From: an uncultured Clostridia bacterium
GTDB lineage: Bacteria; Bacillota; Clostridia; Christensenellales; UBA1242
Direction of reading: 5' to 3'
Assembly: GCA_949949035.1 (NCBI GenBank)
Contig: CATLHJ010000002.1
Location: 62,001 to 126,000 of the forward strand
Length of the DNA stretch: 64,000 bases
The notes below the pieces were generated by a model. That model was not told where the DNA came from. It made no database searches and was given only the letters and a program-made list of their open reading frames with translations. The position numbers were made by a program, and so were the translations under genes. Positions 28,312-36,266 of the stretch are shown here, piece by piece. The stretch's first letter is position 1; every line of letters begins with the position of its first letter.

Positions 28312-28869
28312 ATGGCCAAGAAAAAGAAAAAATTTAGTTTACTATCGCTAATTTTATCGATAGTTGGTATTGTGGGGGCAGTGTTAAGTTTTATCGCTTT
28401 GGCACTCAACTTTGTCAATACCGCGACGACTACCAAAATTGGTAACAGTACTAGTACTACCAATAACTCAATCGGTTTGGGTAAATGGTTTGATAGGATT
28501 AACCAAGCGCAAGAAAGTAACGCCGAAATTCATAAATTAGGTGGCGATGATATTATTGATATCAATGGTTGGGCAACGGCACGCGTGTTTTTGATCATTA
28601 CCTTGGTTTTGGTGGCGTTGGTGGCTATTGCCTTAGTGGTTAAGTTCTTTATCAACAACAAAATCTTGAACTGGGCAACAATGATTGTGGCGTGCTTAAC
28701 GGTGGTCAGTGCACTGGTGTTCTTGATTGCAGTTTACGTCGGTGGCAGCCCGTTCAGCAGCGAAGGTTCGGTAGTTACGGTTAAAGTTATGGCGGACGTT
28801 GGCGCTTGGTTAGTAACCTTGGGTGCGGTCATCAGTGGTGCTATGGGTATTGCTGTCGCTCGCAAATAA
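28312..28869 (+). CDS. Hypothetical multi-pass membrane protein
   Basis: About four hydrophobic segments; SD aaaaggagaaaaaaag. Confidence 0.6.
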   Translation: MAKKKKKFSLLSLILSIVGIVGAVLSFIALALNFVNTATTTKIGNSTSTTNNSIGLGKWFDRINQAQESNAEIHKLGGDDIIDINGWATARVFLIITLVLVALVAIALVVKFFINNKILNWATMIVACLTVVSALVFLIAVYVGGSPFSSEGSVVTVKVMADVGAWLVTLGAVISGAMGIAVARK

Positions 28870-28943
28870 TCATTGAAAAGGTTGTGACGACATGTTAAAC
28901 TGAAAGTAGGTAGGTAATACCTACTTTTTATTAAGGAGTAATT

Positions 28944-30170
28944 ATGTTTACGGTAGAACAAAAACTTGAACATCTACAAAAATTGGGGTTCAAGGGTAAT
29001 CTAAACGAAATTGCCAAATGTTACCGTGGAGAAGAGTTTAATTTAGAAGATGCTAATTACCAAAAATTGTTGAAGGTAAGTAAGCAATTGTGTGCCGAAT
29101 TTACCCAGTTGTCGGCTTACCTGTCGAATCCATGGTTGCGCAAAGACGCCGAAGAACGCAAAGCCGAAATTCTGGACGCTTTATTTCCGGGGCACGGTAT
29201 GATCTTTGGCGGGGGTGACGGTTTAACAGCCGTTATTGGTATGGTCGATATCGGTAATATGGTTTACCTTAACGCCCGTAACCATTATTGTGCTAATGCT
29301 TTGGTGACTTTAAATGATTACGTTTTTGTTGCGACTAACGTAACGTTTGGGCAGGACTTCCCAATCAAGGGACGGGTCAAGGCCGTGCCAACCACGGTGG
29401 GAGCGAACACTTGGTTGTGTTCGGACATTGCCGTTGCGGCGGGCAGTCAAATTGGTGCGAAATCGGTTTTAGGGTTGGGCAGTGTGGTGACGCCGGCCAG
29501 TGTTATCCGTGATGAAACCTTGGCGTTCGGTGCACCTTGCCAAAGTTACAAGGCTATCACACCTGATTATGTGGGTAAAAAACTAGACAAGCCGTTTGCT
29601 TGGACGGAAGATGAAATCAAATTTTTATTGCACCACGCCCGTACCTTGGGGGTTAAAGATGACTTACACGATTATGTACGCCTGTTGAACGGCGAAGACT
29701 ATAACTGCTTGGCGCCGGGGGTGGGGGCGTTGCACAATTTAGCACACCATTTGTGCAGTGAATATAACGATCATGCGACTAACGACACGCGGCGAGAATT
29801 GATTTTGGATATGTTGTTCCCGATTCATGGTAAAAATCTGACCATCGGCAAGGACTTGTATTGCGATATCGTCGGGGCAACCCGCATGGGAAAAAACGTT
29901 AAAATTGGTGACCACGCTACTTTGGCGGGGAACATTGACCTTGGTAATAACGTGACGTTGGGTGATAATGTAACTTTGCAAAGTATTGGTCACCGCGTCT
30001 ATTGGCAAGATCGCTTGCTGGGGTATACTGCCGACCAACAACCAAGGGAAATAAATACATCCCGTGCTATTAAGATTAAGCACGGCGTCACTTTGCGGCG
30101 TGGCACAAAAGTTAAACCGGGGGTAACAGTTAGTCGTGACACGGCAGTTGATGAACTGATAATTAAATAA
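28944..30170 (+). CDS. Tandem-duplicated hexapeptide (maltose/galactoside O-acetyltransferase-like) acyltransferase
   Basis: Two Mac-like N-regions (GEEFN...LDALFPGHG; GEDYN...LDMLFPIHG), each followed by hexapeptide-like repeats. Confidence 0.75.
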   Translation: MFTVEQKLEHLQKLGFKGNLNEIAKCYRGEEFNLEDANYQKLLKVSKQLCAEFTQLSAYLSNPWLRKDAEERKAEILDALFPGHGMIFGGGDGLTAVIGMVDIGNMVYLNARNHYCANALVTLNDYVFVATNVTFGQDFPIKGRVKAVPTTVGANTWLCSDIAVAAGSQIGAKSVLGLGSVVTPASVIRDETLAFGAPCQSYKAITPDYVGKKLDKPFAWTEDEIKFLLHHARTLGVKDDLHDYVRLLNGEDYNCLAPGVGALHNLAHHLCSEYNDHATNDTRRELILDMLFPIHGKNLTIGKDLYCDIVGATRMGKNVKIGDHATLAGNIDLGNNVTLGDNVTLQSIGHRVYWQDRLLGYTADQQPREINTSRAIKIKHGVTLRRGTKVKPGVTVSRDTAVDELIIK

Positions 30171-30253
30171 AACTGTTGCCAAAGGCAAATACTTGTGTTA
30201 AGATAAAAAGGTGGGCCAGTCAGGTCCATTTTTTTGACGCTAAAGGAGGAGTT

Positions 30254-30502
30254 ATGAATAATAAATTTCAAACTTTGTGCCAAAAGGTCATTAACGACGC
30301 GGGGTATGAATTGCTGCGGGTGACATGGAAAAATCACGAATTGTGTTTTTATATCGACCAATCAACCGGAATTGACCATACTGACTGCGAAAAAGTGACC
30401 AAGTTAATTGAACCAATTGTGGAAGCCAACGATGCTGAACTGGGCGAAAATTACAGCCTGTCGGTCAGCAGTGTTGGAATTGACGGTAAAGATTGGGAAT
30501 AA
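30254..30502 (+). CDS. rimP: RimP-like ribosome maturation factor, C-terminally short
   Basis: VTWKNHELCFYIDQSTGIDHTDCEKVTKLIEPIVEAND...YSLSVSSVGIDG; immediately upstream of nusA. Confidence 0.75.
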   Translation: MNNKFQTLCQKVINDAGYELLRVTWKNHELCFYIDQSTGIDHTDCEKVTKLIEPIVEANDAELGENYSLSVSSVGIDGKDWE

Positions 30503-30517
30503 AAGGAGATAAATATA

Positions 30518-31645
30518 ATGACCTCAAAAGATTTTTTCGTGGCCTTGAATATGATGGCCAGCGAACGCGGAATGGAAGTATCCGCGATTATTAAGGATTT
30601 GGAAGAAGCGTTATCGATTGCTTTCCGAAAGGCGCATGGTGAAGCGATGAATGCGCGCGTGGCATTAAATCCCGAAAAGAACACGATTCGTATTTACAGT
30701 TATAAGACCGTAGTGGCGGACGAAGATGAAAAATTAGATAGTGATGAAGAGGGGTTCGTGCCCTTTGATTACGACAAATTTATTACCCTGTCGGAAGCCA
30801 AGGAAATTAAGAAGTCTGTTAAAATTGGTGATGTTTTGGAACAAGAAGAGAACCCTAAAGATTTTGGTCGGGTAGCCGCCGTTGCTGTTAAGCAAGTTTT
30901 GAACCAAAAGATGAAAGAGCGTAACCGTAACGCCGCGATGCAAGAAATTTCTACCCGAGAAGACAAAATTGTTACCGCCAAGGTTAATCGCTATGATGGT
31001 GGTAAATACTTTTTGGAAATTCCGGGTAGCACTTTGGAAGGGATTTTGGATGAACGCAGTAATATGTTAGGGCAAACCTTTAAGGTTGGCGATTTTGTTA
31101 AAGTTTACGTACCCAAAATAAAAGATATCGGTTACACCAACGACGTCTTTGTAACCCGTACCCGTCCGGAATTTGTCCGTGCTTTATTTACTTTGGAAGT
31201 ACCGGAAATTGAGAAAGGGGAAATTGAAGTTAAATCAATTGCTCGTGAAGCAGGTTACCGTACTAAAATTGCCGTGGCCTCCACAATTGCAAATATTGAC
31301 CCGATTGGTGCCTGCGTTGGTACCAAAGGCTCGCGCATCAATAATATTTTGAACGAAATTCGTCCGGAAAAAATTGATATTATTCCGTGGAGTGAAGATC
31401 CTTTGGAATTTATTGCTTCGGCTTTGTCACCGGCTACTGTATTGCGGGTAGAAGCCAACGAAGAAGAAAAACGGGCGCGTGTGGTGGTGCCGAATGACAA
31501 GTTGTCGTTGGCCATCGGTAAAGCCGGCATGAATGTACGGTTAGCGGCCAAGTTGACGGGTTGGAAAATTGACGTTAAGAGCGAAGAAAAAGCCAATGAA
31601 GAAGACGCCGCCTATATTGAGGAATTTACCCTTGGCGGCAATTAA
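30518..31645 (+). CDS. nusA: Transcription termination/antitermination protein NusA
   Basis: NusA N-domain, S1 and KH regions (IGACVGTKGSRINNI, DKLSLAIGKAGMNVRLAAKLTGWKIDV). Confidence 0.95.
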   Translation: MTSKDFFVALNMMASERGMEVSAIIKDLEEALSIAFRKAHGEAMNARVALNPEKNTIRIYSYKTVVADEDEKLDSDEEGFVPFDYDKFITLSEAKEIKKSVKIGDVLEQEENPKDFGRVAAVAVKQVLNQKMKERNRNAAMQEISTREDKIVTAKVNRYDGGKYFLEIPGSTLEGILDERSNMLGQTFKVGDFVKVYVPKIKDIGYTNDVFVTRTRPEFVRALFTLEVPEIEKGEIEVKSIAREAGYRTKIAVASTIANIDPIGACVGTKGSRINNILNEIRPEKIDIIPWSEDPLEFIASALSPATVLRVEANEEEKRARVVVPNDKLSLAIGKAGMNVRLAAKLTGWKIDVKSEEKANEEDAAYIEEFTLGGN

Positions 31646-31898
31646 GCCAGTTGAACGAATTTGTTGCGTTTGTCACCGTTTACAGCCGACTACGCAAATG
31701 ACTCGGGTAGTATGTTTCCGTGGCGTCTTTACCGTGCAGGTTGATAAATATCTTGACGGCCGTGGGGCGTACGTTTGTGCCGGTTGCCGTACCAATCCCG
31801 CCGTAGGCAAAGCCTTATCCCGCAGTTTTCGCCAAACTGTTCCCGCCACATTGGTGCAGGAGTTGACAGGCGGCTATGGTGCCGTTAAAATGAAATGA
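31569..31898 (+). CDS. ylxR: YlxR (DUF448) family protein; exact start uncertain (overlaps nusA)
   Basis: RICCVCHRLQP...KYLDGRGAYVCAGC. Confidence 0.8.
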   Translation: MTLRAKKKPMKKTPPILRNLPLAAIKPVERICCVCHRLQPTTQMTRVVCFRGVFTVQVDKYLDGRGAYVCAGCRTNPAVGKALSRSFRQTVPATLVQELTGGYGAVKMK

Positions 31899-33079
31899 TG
31901 TTGTTGACCAAAGATAAACCAAAAGTAGTGATTACTTATATTGAAGCCGGTATGGGACACGCGATGAGTGCCACGGCAGTTAGTGAGGCCTTGCACCTTA
32001 ATTATGGTGAACAATTAACGATTGTGGACGCCAAAATTTGCCATTTAAGTGATAACCAAACCTTGGTTAAATTTGAAAAAAATTTAGTAAGGTCAACTAA
32101 GGCTTACAGCAAGGGGCGTCTGGCAGCGTCGTTGCAGTACGGGCTGTTGAGAATATTGGGTGGGCGCTTGGCTCGTTGGTGTTTGTACAATTTGGTCTGG
32201 GGTAGACCTAAACGAGCGATGATCAAGGAATTTCGTCGTCTGGATCCCGATGTGATTATTGCGACCCATTTTGCTGTAGCGGATTTTGCCGCAACATATC
32301 GTGACCGCTATAAACCAACCTGTAAAGTTATTACCTATAACCCTGATTATAATACTTTGGCTTTCTGGGGACATCGTGACGATTTATTCATTGTCAATAA
32401 TGCTGTGGCCTACCGTCATTGTCTTGAGCGTAAGTTTCCCATGGCGCGGGTACGTGAGGTACCTTTTGTGATTCGTCAATGTTTGAAGGATTGCCATTTA
32501 ACCAAAGCCGAAGCCCGTAGTAAACACGGTTTGCCGGCCGATAAATTCACCATTTGCTTGGTTGACGGAGCGTATGGGGCTGCTAAATTAAAGACATATA
32601 CTGATGAACTATTAAAAATCGATCGTCCAGTTACCTTGTTGGTGGGGGCGTGCAAAAATACTGCTTTGTATGAGCATTACCAACAATTAGTTGGTCGTGT
32701 TCCGGCCCAAATCACTTTGGTACCTTTGGCCTTCCGAATGGATATTTACGAGTTTTACCGGGCAGCCGATGTGGTAATTACCAAAACGGGAGCGTCGATT
32801 TGTTTGGATTGCTTATGCATGAATACACCAATGTTAGTGAACTATTGTGCCCAACCGATTGAAGAGTTCAACCGTGATTTATTCCTTAACGAGTACCAAA
32901 TTGGCGAATGGTTACCGGATGCGGTGGCGTGTCGTGAACGGATTGAACAATTTATTGACAATCCGGCTTTATTAACTCCGTACGTTGAGCATACCCAACG
33001 TTTTGACAAACATAACGATGGTGGTCGCCAAGTCGCCGACTTAATATTTGCCAAAGTCATCGAACCTGTGGTACAATAA
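31895..33079 (+). CDS. MGDG synthase/UgtP-like glycosyltransferase
   Basis: ITYIEAGMGHAMSATAVSEAL; DPDVIIATHF; DVVITKTGASICLDCL (MurG-like C-terminal). Confidence 0.72.
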   Translation: MMLLTKDKPKVVITYIEAGMGHAMSATAVSEALHLNYGEQLTIVDAKICHLSDNQTLVKFEKNLVRSTKAYSKGRLAASLQYGLLRILGGRLARWCLYNLVWGRPKRAMIKEFRRLDPDVIIATHFAVADFAATYRDRYKPTCKVITYNPDYNTLAFWGHRDDLFIVNNAVAYRHCLERKFPMARVREVPFVIRQCLKDCHLTKAEARSKHGLPADKFTICLVDGAYGAAKLKTYTDELLKIDRPVTLLVGACKNTALYEHYQQLVGRVPAQITLVPLAFRMDIYEFYRAADVVITKTGASICLDCLCMNTPMLVNYCAQPIEEFNRDLFLNEYQIGEWLPDAVACRERIEQFIDNPALLTPYVEHTQRFDKHNDGGRQVADLIFAKVIEPVVQ

Positions 33080-33087
33080 GCAGTTTT

Positions 33088-33175
33088 GGAAGGGTGTCAG
33101 AGTGGTCGAATGTACCTGTCTCGAAAACAGGTAAGCCGCAAGGCTTCGCAGGTTCAAATCCTGTCCCTTCCGCCA
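33088..33175 (+). tRNA. tRNA-Ser (CGA)
   Basis: GGAAGGG/CCCTTCC acceptor, loop CTCGAAA, long variable arm, discriminator G, encoded CCA. Confidence 0.94.
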
Positions 33176-33855
33176 ACATCAGTTAAACCCTGCAATAGGT
33201 CATCGTAATAACCGTGAATAGGGCAACAACACGTAACGTCCAGCGTGTCGGCAACCACTTGGGCAGCAATCTGTCCGCGGTCACTGTGGGCGTAGGCTTT
33301 GGACAAAAATTGGGCACCGCGTTTGGCGGTTAGTACCTGTTCTAAATCAACGGGTACTCCTCCGGATTCGTAATCTTCACGGTGATAAATTTTACAACCT
33401 AATACGTCTTGGTAGGGACTATAATATTCACGAGTGGTCAGGTCTTGCGTTTTTTCTGCACCAAATAATTGATAATAAGCCGGTTGGTCGACAATGACTT
33501 GCCAAGTTGTGTCGTAAACCTGCCCGTCGCGCTCTACCCAGCCATGGTGGAAAATGGTATTATAGGCTTTGTTCAAACTGTTAAGCCGTCCGCGACAAAT
33601 ATGGACGTCGTCACCGATACCTAACGCCGCGGCCAAAATTGCCGAAGCGTCAAAGCACCAACCCTTACTCATTTCACGCAAGCGGTAAGCCACAGGTACG
33701 CCATTCCAATATTGACCGGCAAATTGTTGATAGAATTGGGCATCCATCGGCATGGCCAAGCCACGTTTAATTAGGGTTTTAATTGCGCAATCTACTTTAT
33801 TTGCCTGTAAATTTTTACTTCCACGACGCAGTGGTAAAATACTTAATTTTTTCAT
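33154..33855 (-). CDS. Paralog family B: transglutaminase-like protein with intact Cys/His/Asp
   Basis: YWNGVPVAYRLREMSKGWCFDASAILAAALG...HHGWVERDGQVYDTTW...IYHREDYESGGVPVD; 3' end antisense to tRNA-Ser. Confidence 0.6.
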   Translation of the reverse strand: MKKLSILPLRRGSKNLQANKVDCAIKTLIKRGLAMPMDAQFYQQFAGQYWNGVPVAYRLREMSKGWCFDASAILAAALGIGDDVHICRGRLNSLNKAYNTIFHHGWVERDGQVYDTTWQVIVDQPAYYQLFGAEKTQDLTTREYYSPYQDVLGCKIYHREDYESGGVPVDLEQVLTAKRGAQFLSKAYAHSDRGQIAAQVVADTLDVTCCCPIHGYYDDLLQGLTDVGGRDRI

Positions 33856-33937
33856 CGCTGTTATTTTAACATAATGTTGTTTAACTTTCAAGATGTAGGG
33901 TAAAATTTATGAAGAACTGAAAAATATTTTCAAAAAA

Positions 33938-33964
33938 TTAGCAATAAACGCTTGACATTGCTAG
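33938..33964 (+). promoter_or_regulatory. CIRCE-like operator (HrcA-type) overlapping the hsp20 promoter -35
   Basis: TTAGCAATA-N9-CATTGCTAG vs consensus TTAGCACTC-N9-GAGTGCTAA. Confidence 0.55.
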
Positions 33965-33980
33965 CAGTCCGGTATATAGT
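33952..33980 (+). promoter_or_regulatory. hsp20 promoter
   Basis: TTGACA - 17 nt - TATAGT. Confidence 0.8.
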
Positions 33981-34024
33981 AGTGATGAAACCGCGGAAAG
34001 CGGTGAAAAAAGGAGAAAAAGAAA

Positions 34025-34483
34025 ATGAAAAATCAAGGAAATGACAAAGAAAGGGGCGTAGTTGTTCGCAGTGATGACGATTATTTCGGATTGTTCCACC
34101 CGCTATGGGATGATTTCTTTAATGACCGTCCGTATCGTAAAGAAGTGCGCGATTTGCAACGCATTATGCGTACCGATATTACTGAACACGATGATGGTTA
34201 CGAATTCAAAATCGAAGTTCCTGGTTACGAAAAGGACGAATTAAACATTGGTTTGGAAAACGGCTATTTGACGATTGCCGCCAATAAAACGGCACACGAC
34301 GACGAACACAATCGTCACGGTAATTATTTGCGTCGTGAACGTATCACCAGTGCTTGTTCGCGTAGTTTCTACGTTGGCGAAATTGACGAAAAAGCAATAA
34401 CGGCCAACTTGAAACACGGTGTCTTAACCGTATTTGTCCCCAAAGAAAACAAGCCGACCAAAAAACACATTGAAATTAAGTAA
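34025..34483 (+). CDS. Hsp20/alpha-crystallin family small heat-shock protein
   Basis: DGYEFKIEVPGYEKDELNIGLENGYLTIAA...NLKHGVLTVFVPK. Confidence 0.93.
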   Translation: MKNQGNDKERGVVVRSDDDYFGLFHPLWDDFFNDRPYRKEVRDLQRIMRTDITEHDDGYEFKIEVPGYEKDELNIGLENGYLTIAANKTAHDDEHNRHGNYLRRERITSACSRSFYVGEIDEKAITANLKHGVLTVFVPKENKPTKKHIEIK

Positions 34484-34505
34484 AACGTGCGGTAGTTTTG
34501 TTGGC

Positions 34506-34539
34506 AAAAACGACTGTTTAATACTGGCAGTCGTTTTTT
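34506..34539 (+). terminator. Intrinsic terminator after hsp20
   Basis: AAAAACGACTG...CAGTCGTTTTTT hairpin with T-run. Confidence 0.85.
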
Positions 34540-34612
34540 GTTGTCCTATGGTAGGTAAAGTTCCCCCATAAATGCGCCAACGTTACGCAGTTAGTGCGAA
34601 AAAGTCTTGACA

Positions 34613-34627
34613 GGGGGGGGGGGGGGG
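34613..34627 (+). repeat. G15 homopolymer between -35 TTGACA and the -10 region
   Basis: TTGACA(34607-34612) followed by 15 G then TAATATTATATATG. Confidence 0.95.
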
Positions 34628-34638
34628 TAATATTATAT

Positions 34639-35205
34639 ATGTTTGATAAAATAATTGAATTAAGTTTTAATTGGGTTTGGTGGGTTTCGCAAGGGTTTGC
34701 GGTAATTGGACTTATTTTCTCAATTATCTCTATGCAACAAAAATCACGTATCAGTATTTTGTCGTGGAATTTGGCGGCTGCGGTTGCCATGTTTATCAGT
34801 TGTTGCTGCTTGTGGCAGTTTTCGGCCATGATTTTAATGGGTGTTTCATCAGTGCGCAGTGTTACCGCGTTGATTTTTGCCATTAAACCAAATGTAAAAA
34901 AATGGATTTTCATTACCACCAACGTTGTTTTGGCATTATCGATTATAGTTTTTAATATCGTTTTCTGGAATGGTTATTTAAGCATTTTTAGTATTATAAT
35001 TGGCATCGGCTCTATTATCTCCTTTGCCCAAGTCAAACCGAAAAATATCCGCTTGACGATTGCCCCAATTCAGGTTATTTCCACCATATATTATATATTG
35101 ATGTTGGCGCCAATTAACGCCATGATTGAACTAACCGCACTGATTAGTGCGATTGTTGGTATGATCCGCTTGGATTTTAAGAAGCAACCGGTCGCGGCAA
35201 AGTAA
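34639..35205 (+). CDS. YgjV-like multi-pass inner-membrane protein
   Basis: MFDKIIELSFNWVWWVSQGFAVIGLIFSIISMQQKSR...; hydrophobic segments; GTG alternative start at 34594 reads through the G tract in frame. Confidence 0.6.
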   Translation: MFDKIIELSFNWVWWVSQGFAVIGLIFSIISMQQKSRISILSWNLAAAVAMFISCCCLWQFSAMILMGVSSVRSVTALIFAIKPNVKKWIFITTNVVLALSIIVFNIVFWNGYLSIFSIIIGIGSIISFAQVKPKNIRLTIAPIQVISTIYYILMLAPINAMIELTALISAIVGMIRLDFKKQPVAAK

Positions 35206-35220
35206 CGGTAGTATAGAAGT

Positions 35221-36192
35221 TTAATTGAACGCCTTGGCGAAGGTGCTTTTACCCGCGATACCGTCGACGATTAAGCCGTTAGCACGTTGGAAGTCGCGCA
35301 CTTGACGATCGGTATTAGTGCCGAAAATACCGTCAGGTGTGGTGCGGTAGCCTTTAACGTACAAGGCGGATTGTAACAAATACACTATGTTGCCACGTGC
35401 TCCTTGACGTACATTGCGTACAGCGGCTTGCGTTTTGGGACCCCAAATTCCATCGACGGTTAAGCCCGCGCCATAGGTCATGTTTAATTCAATTTGCAGC
35501 GCCTTGATTAACGCTTTTTTAGATTGTGGACCCCAAATGCCGTCTACGGCTAGACCCGCACCATAACGATTATTTAAGGTCTGTTGTATGTTGCGAATCG
35601 TGGCGTCACCGCCCGTACTTGGTGGTGTCGTCGGCGGGGTAGTACCACCACCAGGGTTGCAGTTAACGCCGACACTTTGCGCTAAACTGGCAGCGATAGT
35701 GTCGGCATAGGCGTCAAAGCGACTGTCAAACAGTTGGTTGTCACGGTCATTGCTGATAAAGCCTAATTCTAATAACAGCGCAGGGGCAGTGGTTTCCCGT
35801 AAAACACTTAAATTACCGGTTTTAACGCCACGGTCGCTTTGGATACCAACATCCGCTAACGCGTTTTGTAAATTGCTGGCGGCGCGGCGTGCCTTTTGGG
35901 ACGCGTTAGTATAGACAATGGTCTCTACACCGTTAGCACTAGGGTTGGTGGCAGAATTACGGTGGAAAGAGGCAAATAAATCAACATTGTTATTATTGCT
36001 AATACGACTGCGCTCCAATAAGGGAATGAAAGTGTCATCGTCGCGGGTGTAAATAACGCGTACGCCGCAATTTTTTAACCGTTGACCGACGGCTAAGGCC
36101 ATCCTTAAATTATCATTTTTTTCGTAACGGGAGCCATTAACTGCTCCCGCATCGTAACCGCCGTGTCCGGCGTCAATTACTATGGTTGCCAT
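35221..36192 (-). CDS. N-acetylmuramoyl-L-alanine amidase (Amidase_3) with C-terminal peptidoglycan-binding repeats
   Basis: IVIDAGHGGYDAGAV...ERSRISNNNNVDLFASFHRN...ALLLELGFISN; repeats VDGIWGPQS/VDGIWGPKT/PDGIFGTNT. Confidence 0.92.
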   Translation of the reverse strand: MATIVIDAGHGGYDAGAVNGSRYEKNDNLRMALAVGQRLKNCGVRVIYTRDDDTFIPLLERSRISNNNNVDLFASFHRNSATNPSANGVETIVYTNASQKARRAASNLQNALADVGIQSDRGVKTGNLSVLRETTAPALLLELGFISNDRDNQLFDSRFDAYADTIAASLAQSVGVNCNPGGGTTPPTTPPSTGGDATIRNIQQTLNNRYGAGLAVDGIWGPQSKKALIKALQIELNMTYGAGLTVDGIWGPKTQAAVRNVRQGARGNIVYLLQSALYVKGYRTTPDGIFGTNTDRQVRDFQRANGLIVDGIAGKSTFAKAFN

Positions 36193-36266
36193 AGTTTAAT
36201 GTTATGGCAGTAACATTATTTTTGTTACTTCATAGACTAAATTATATCAATAAAAGGAGAAAATAA

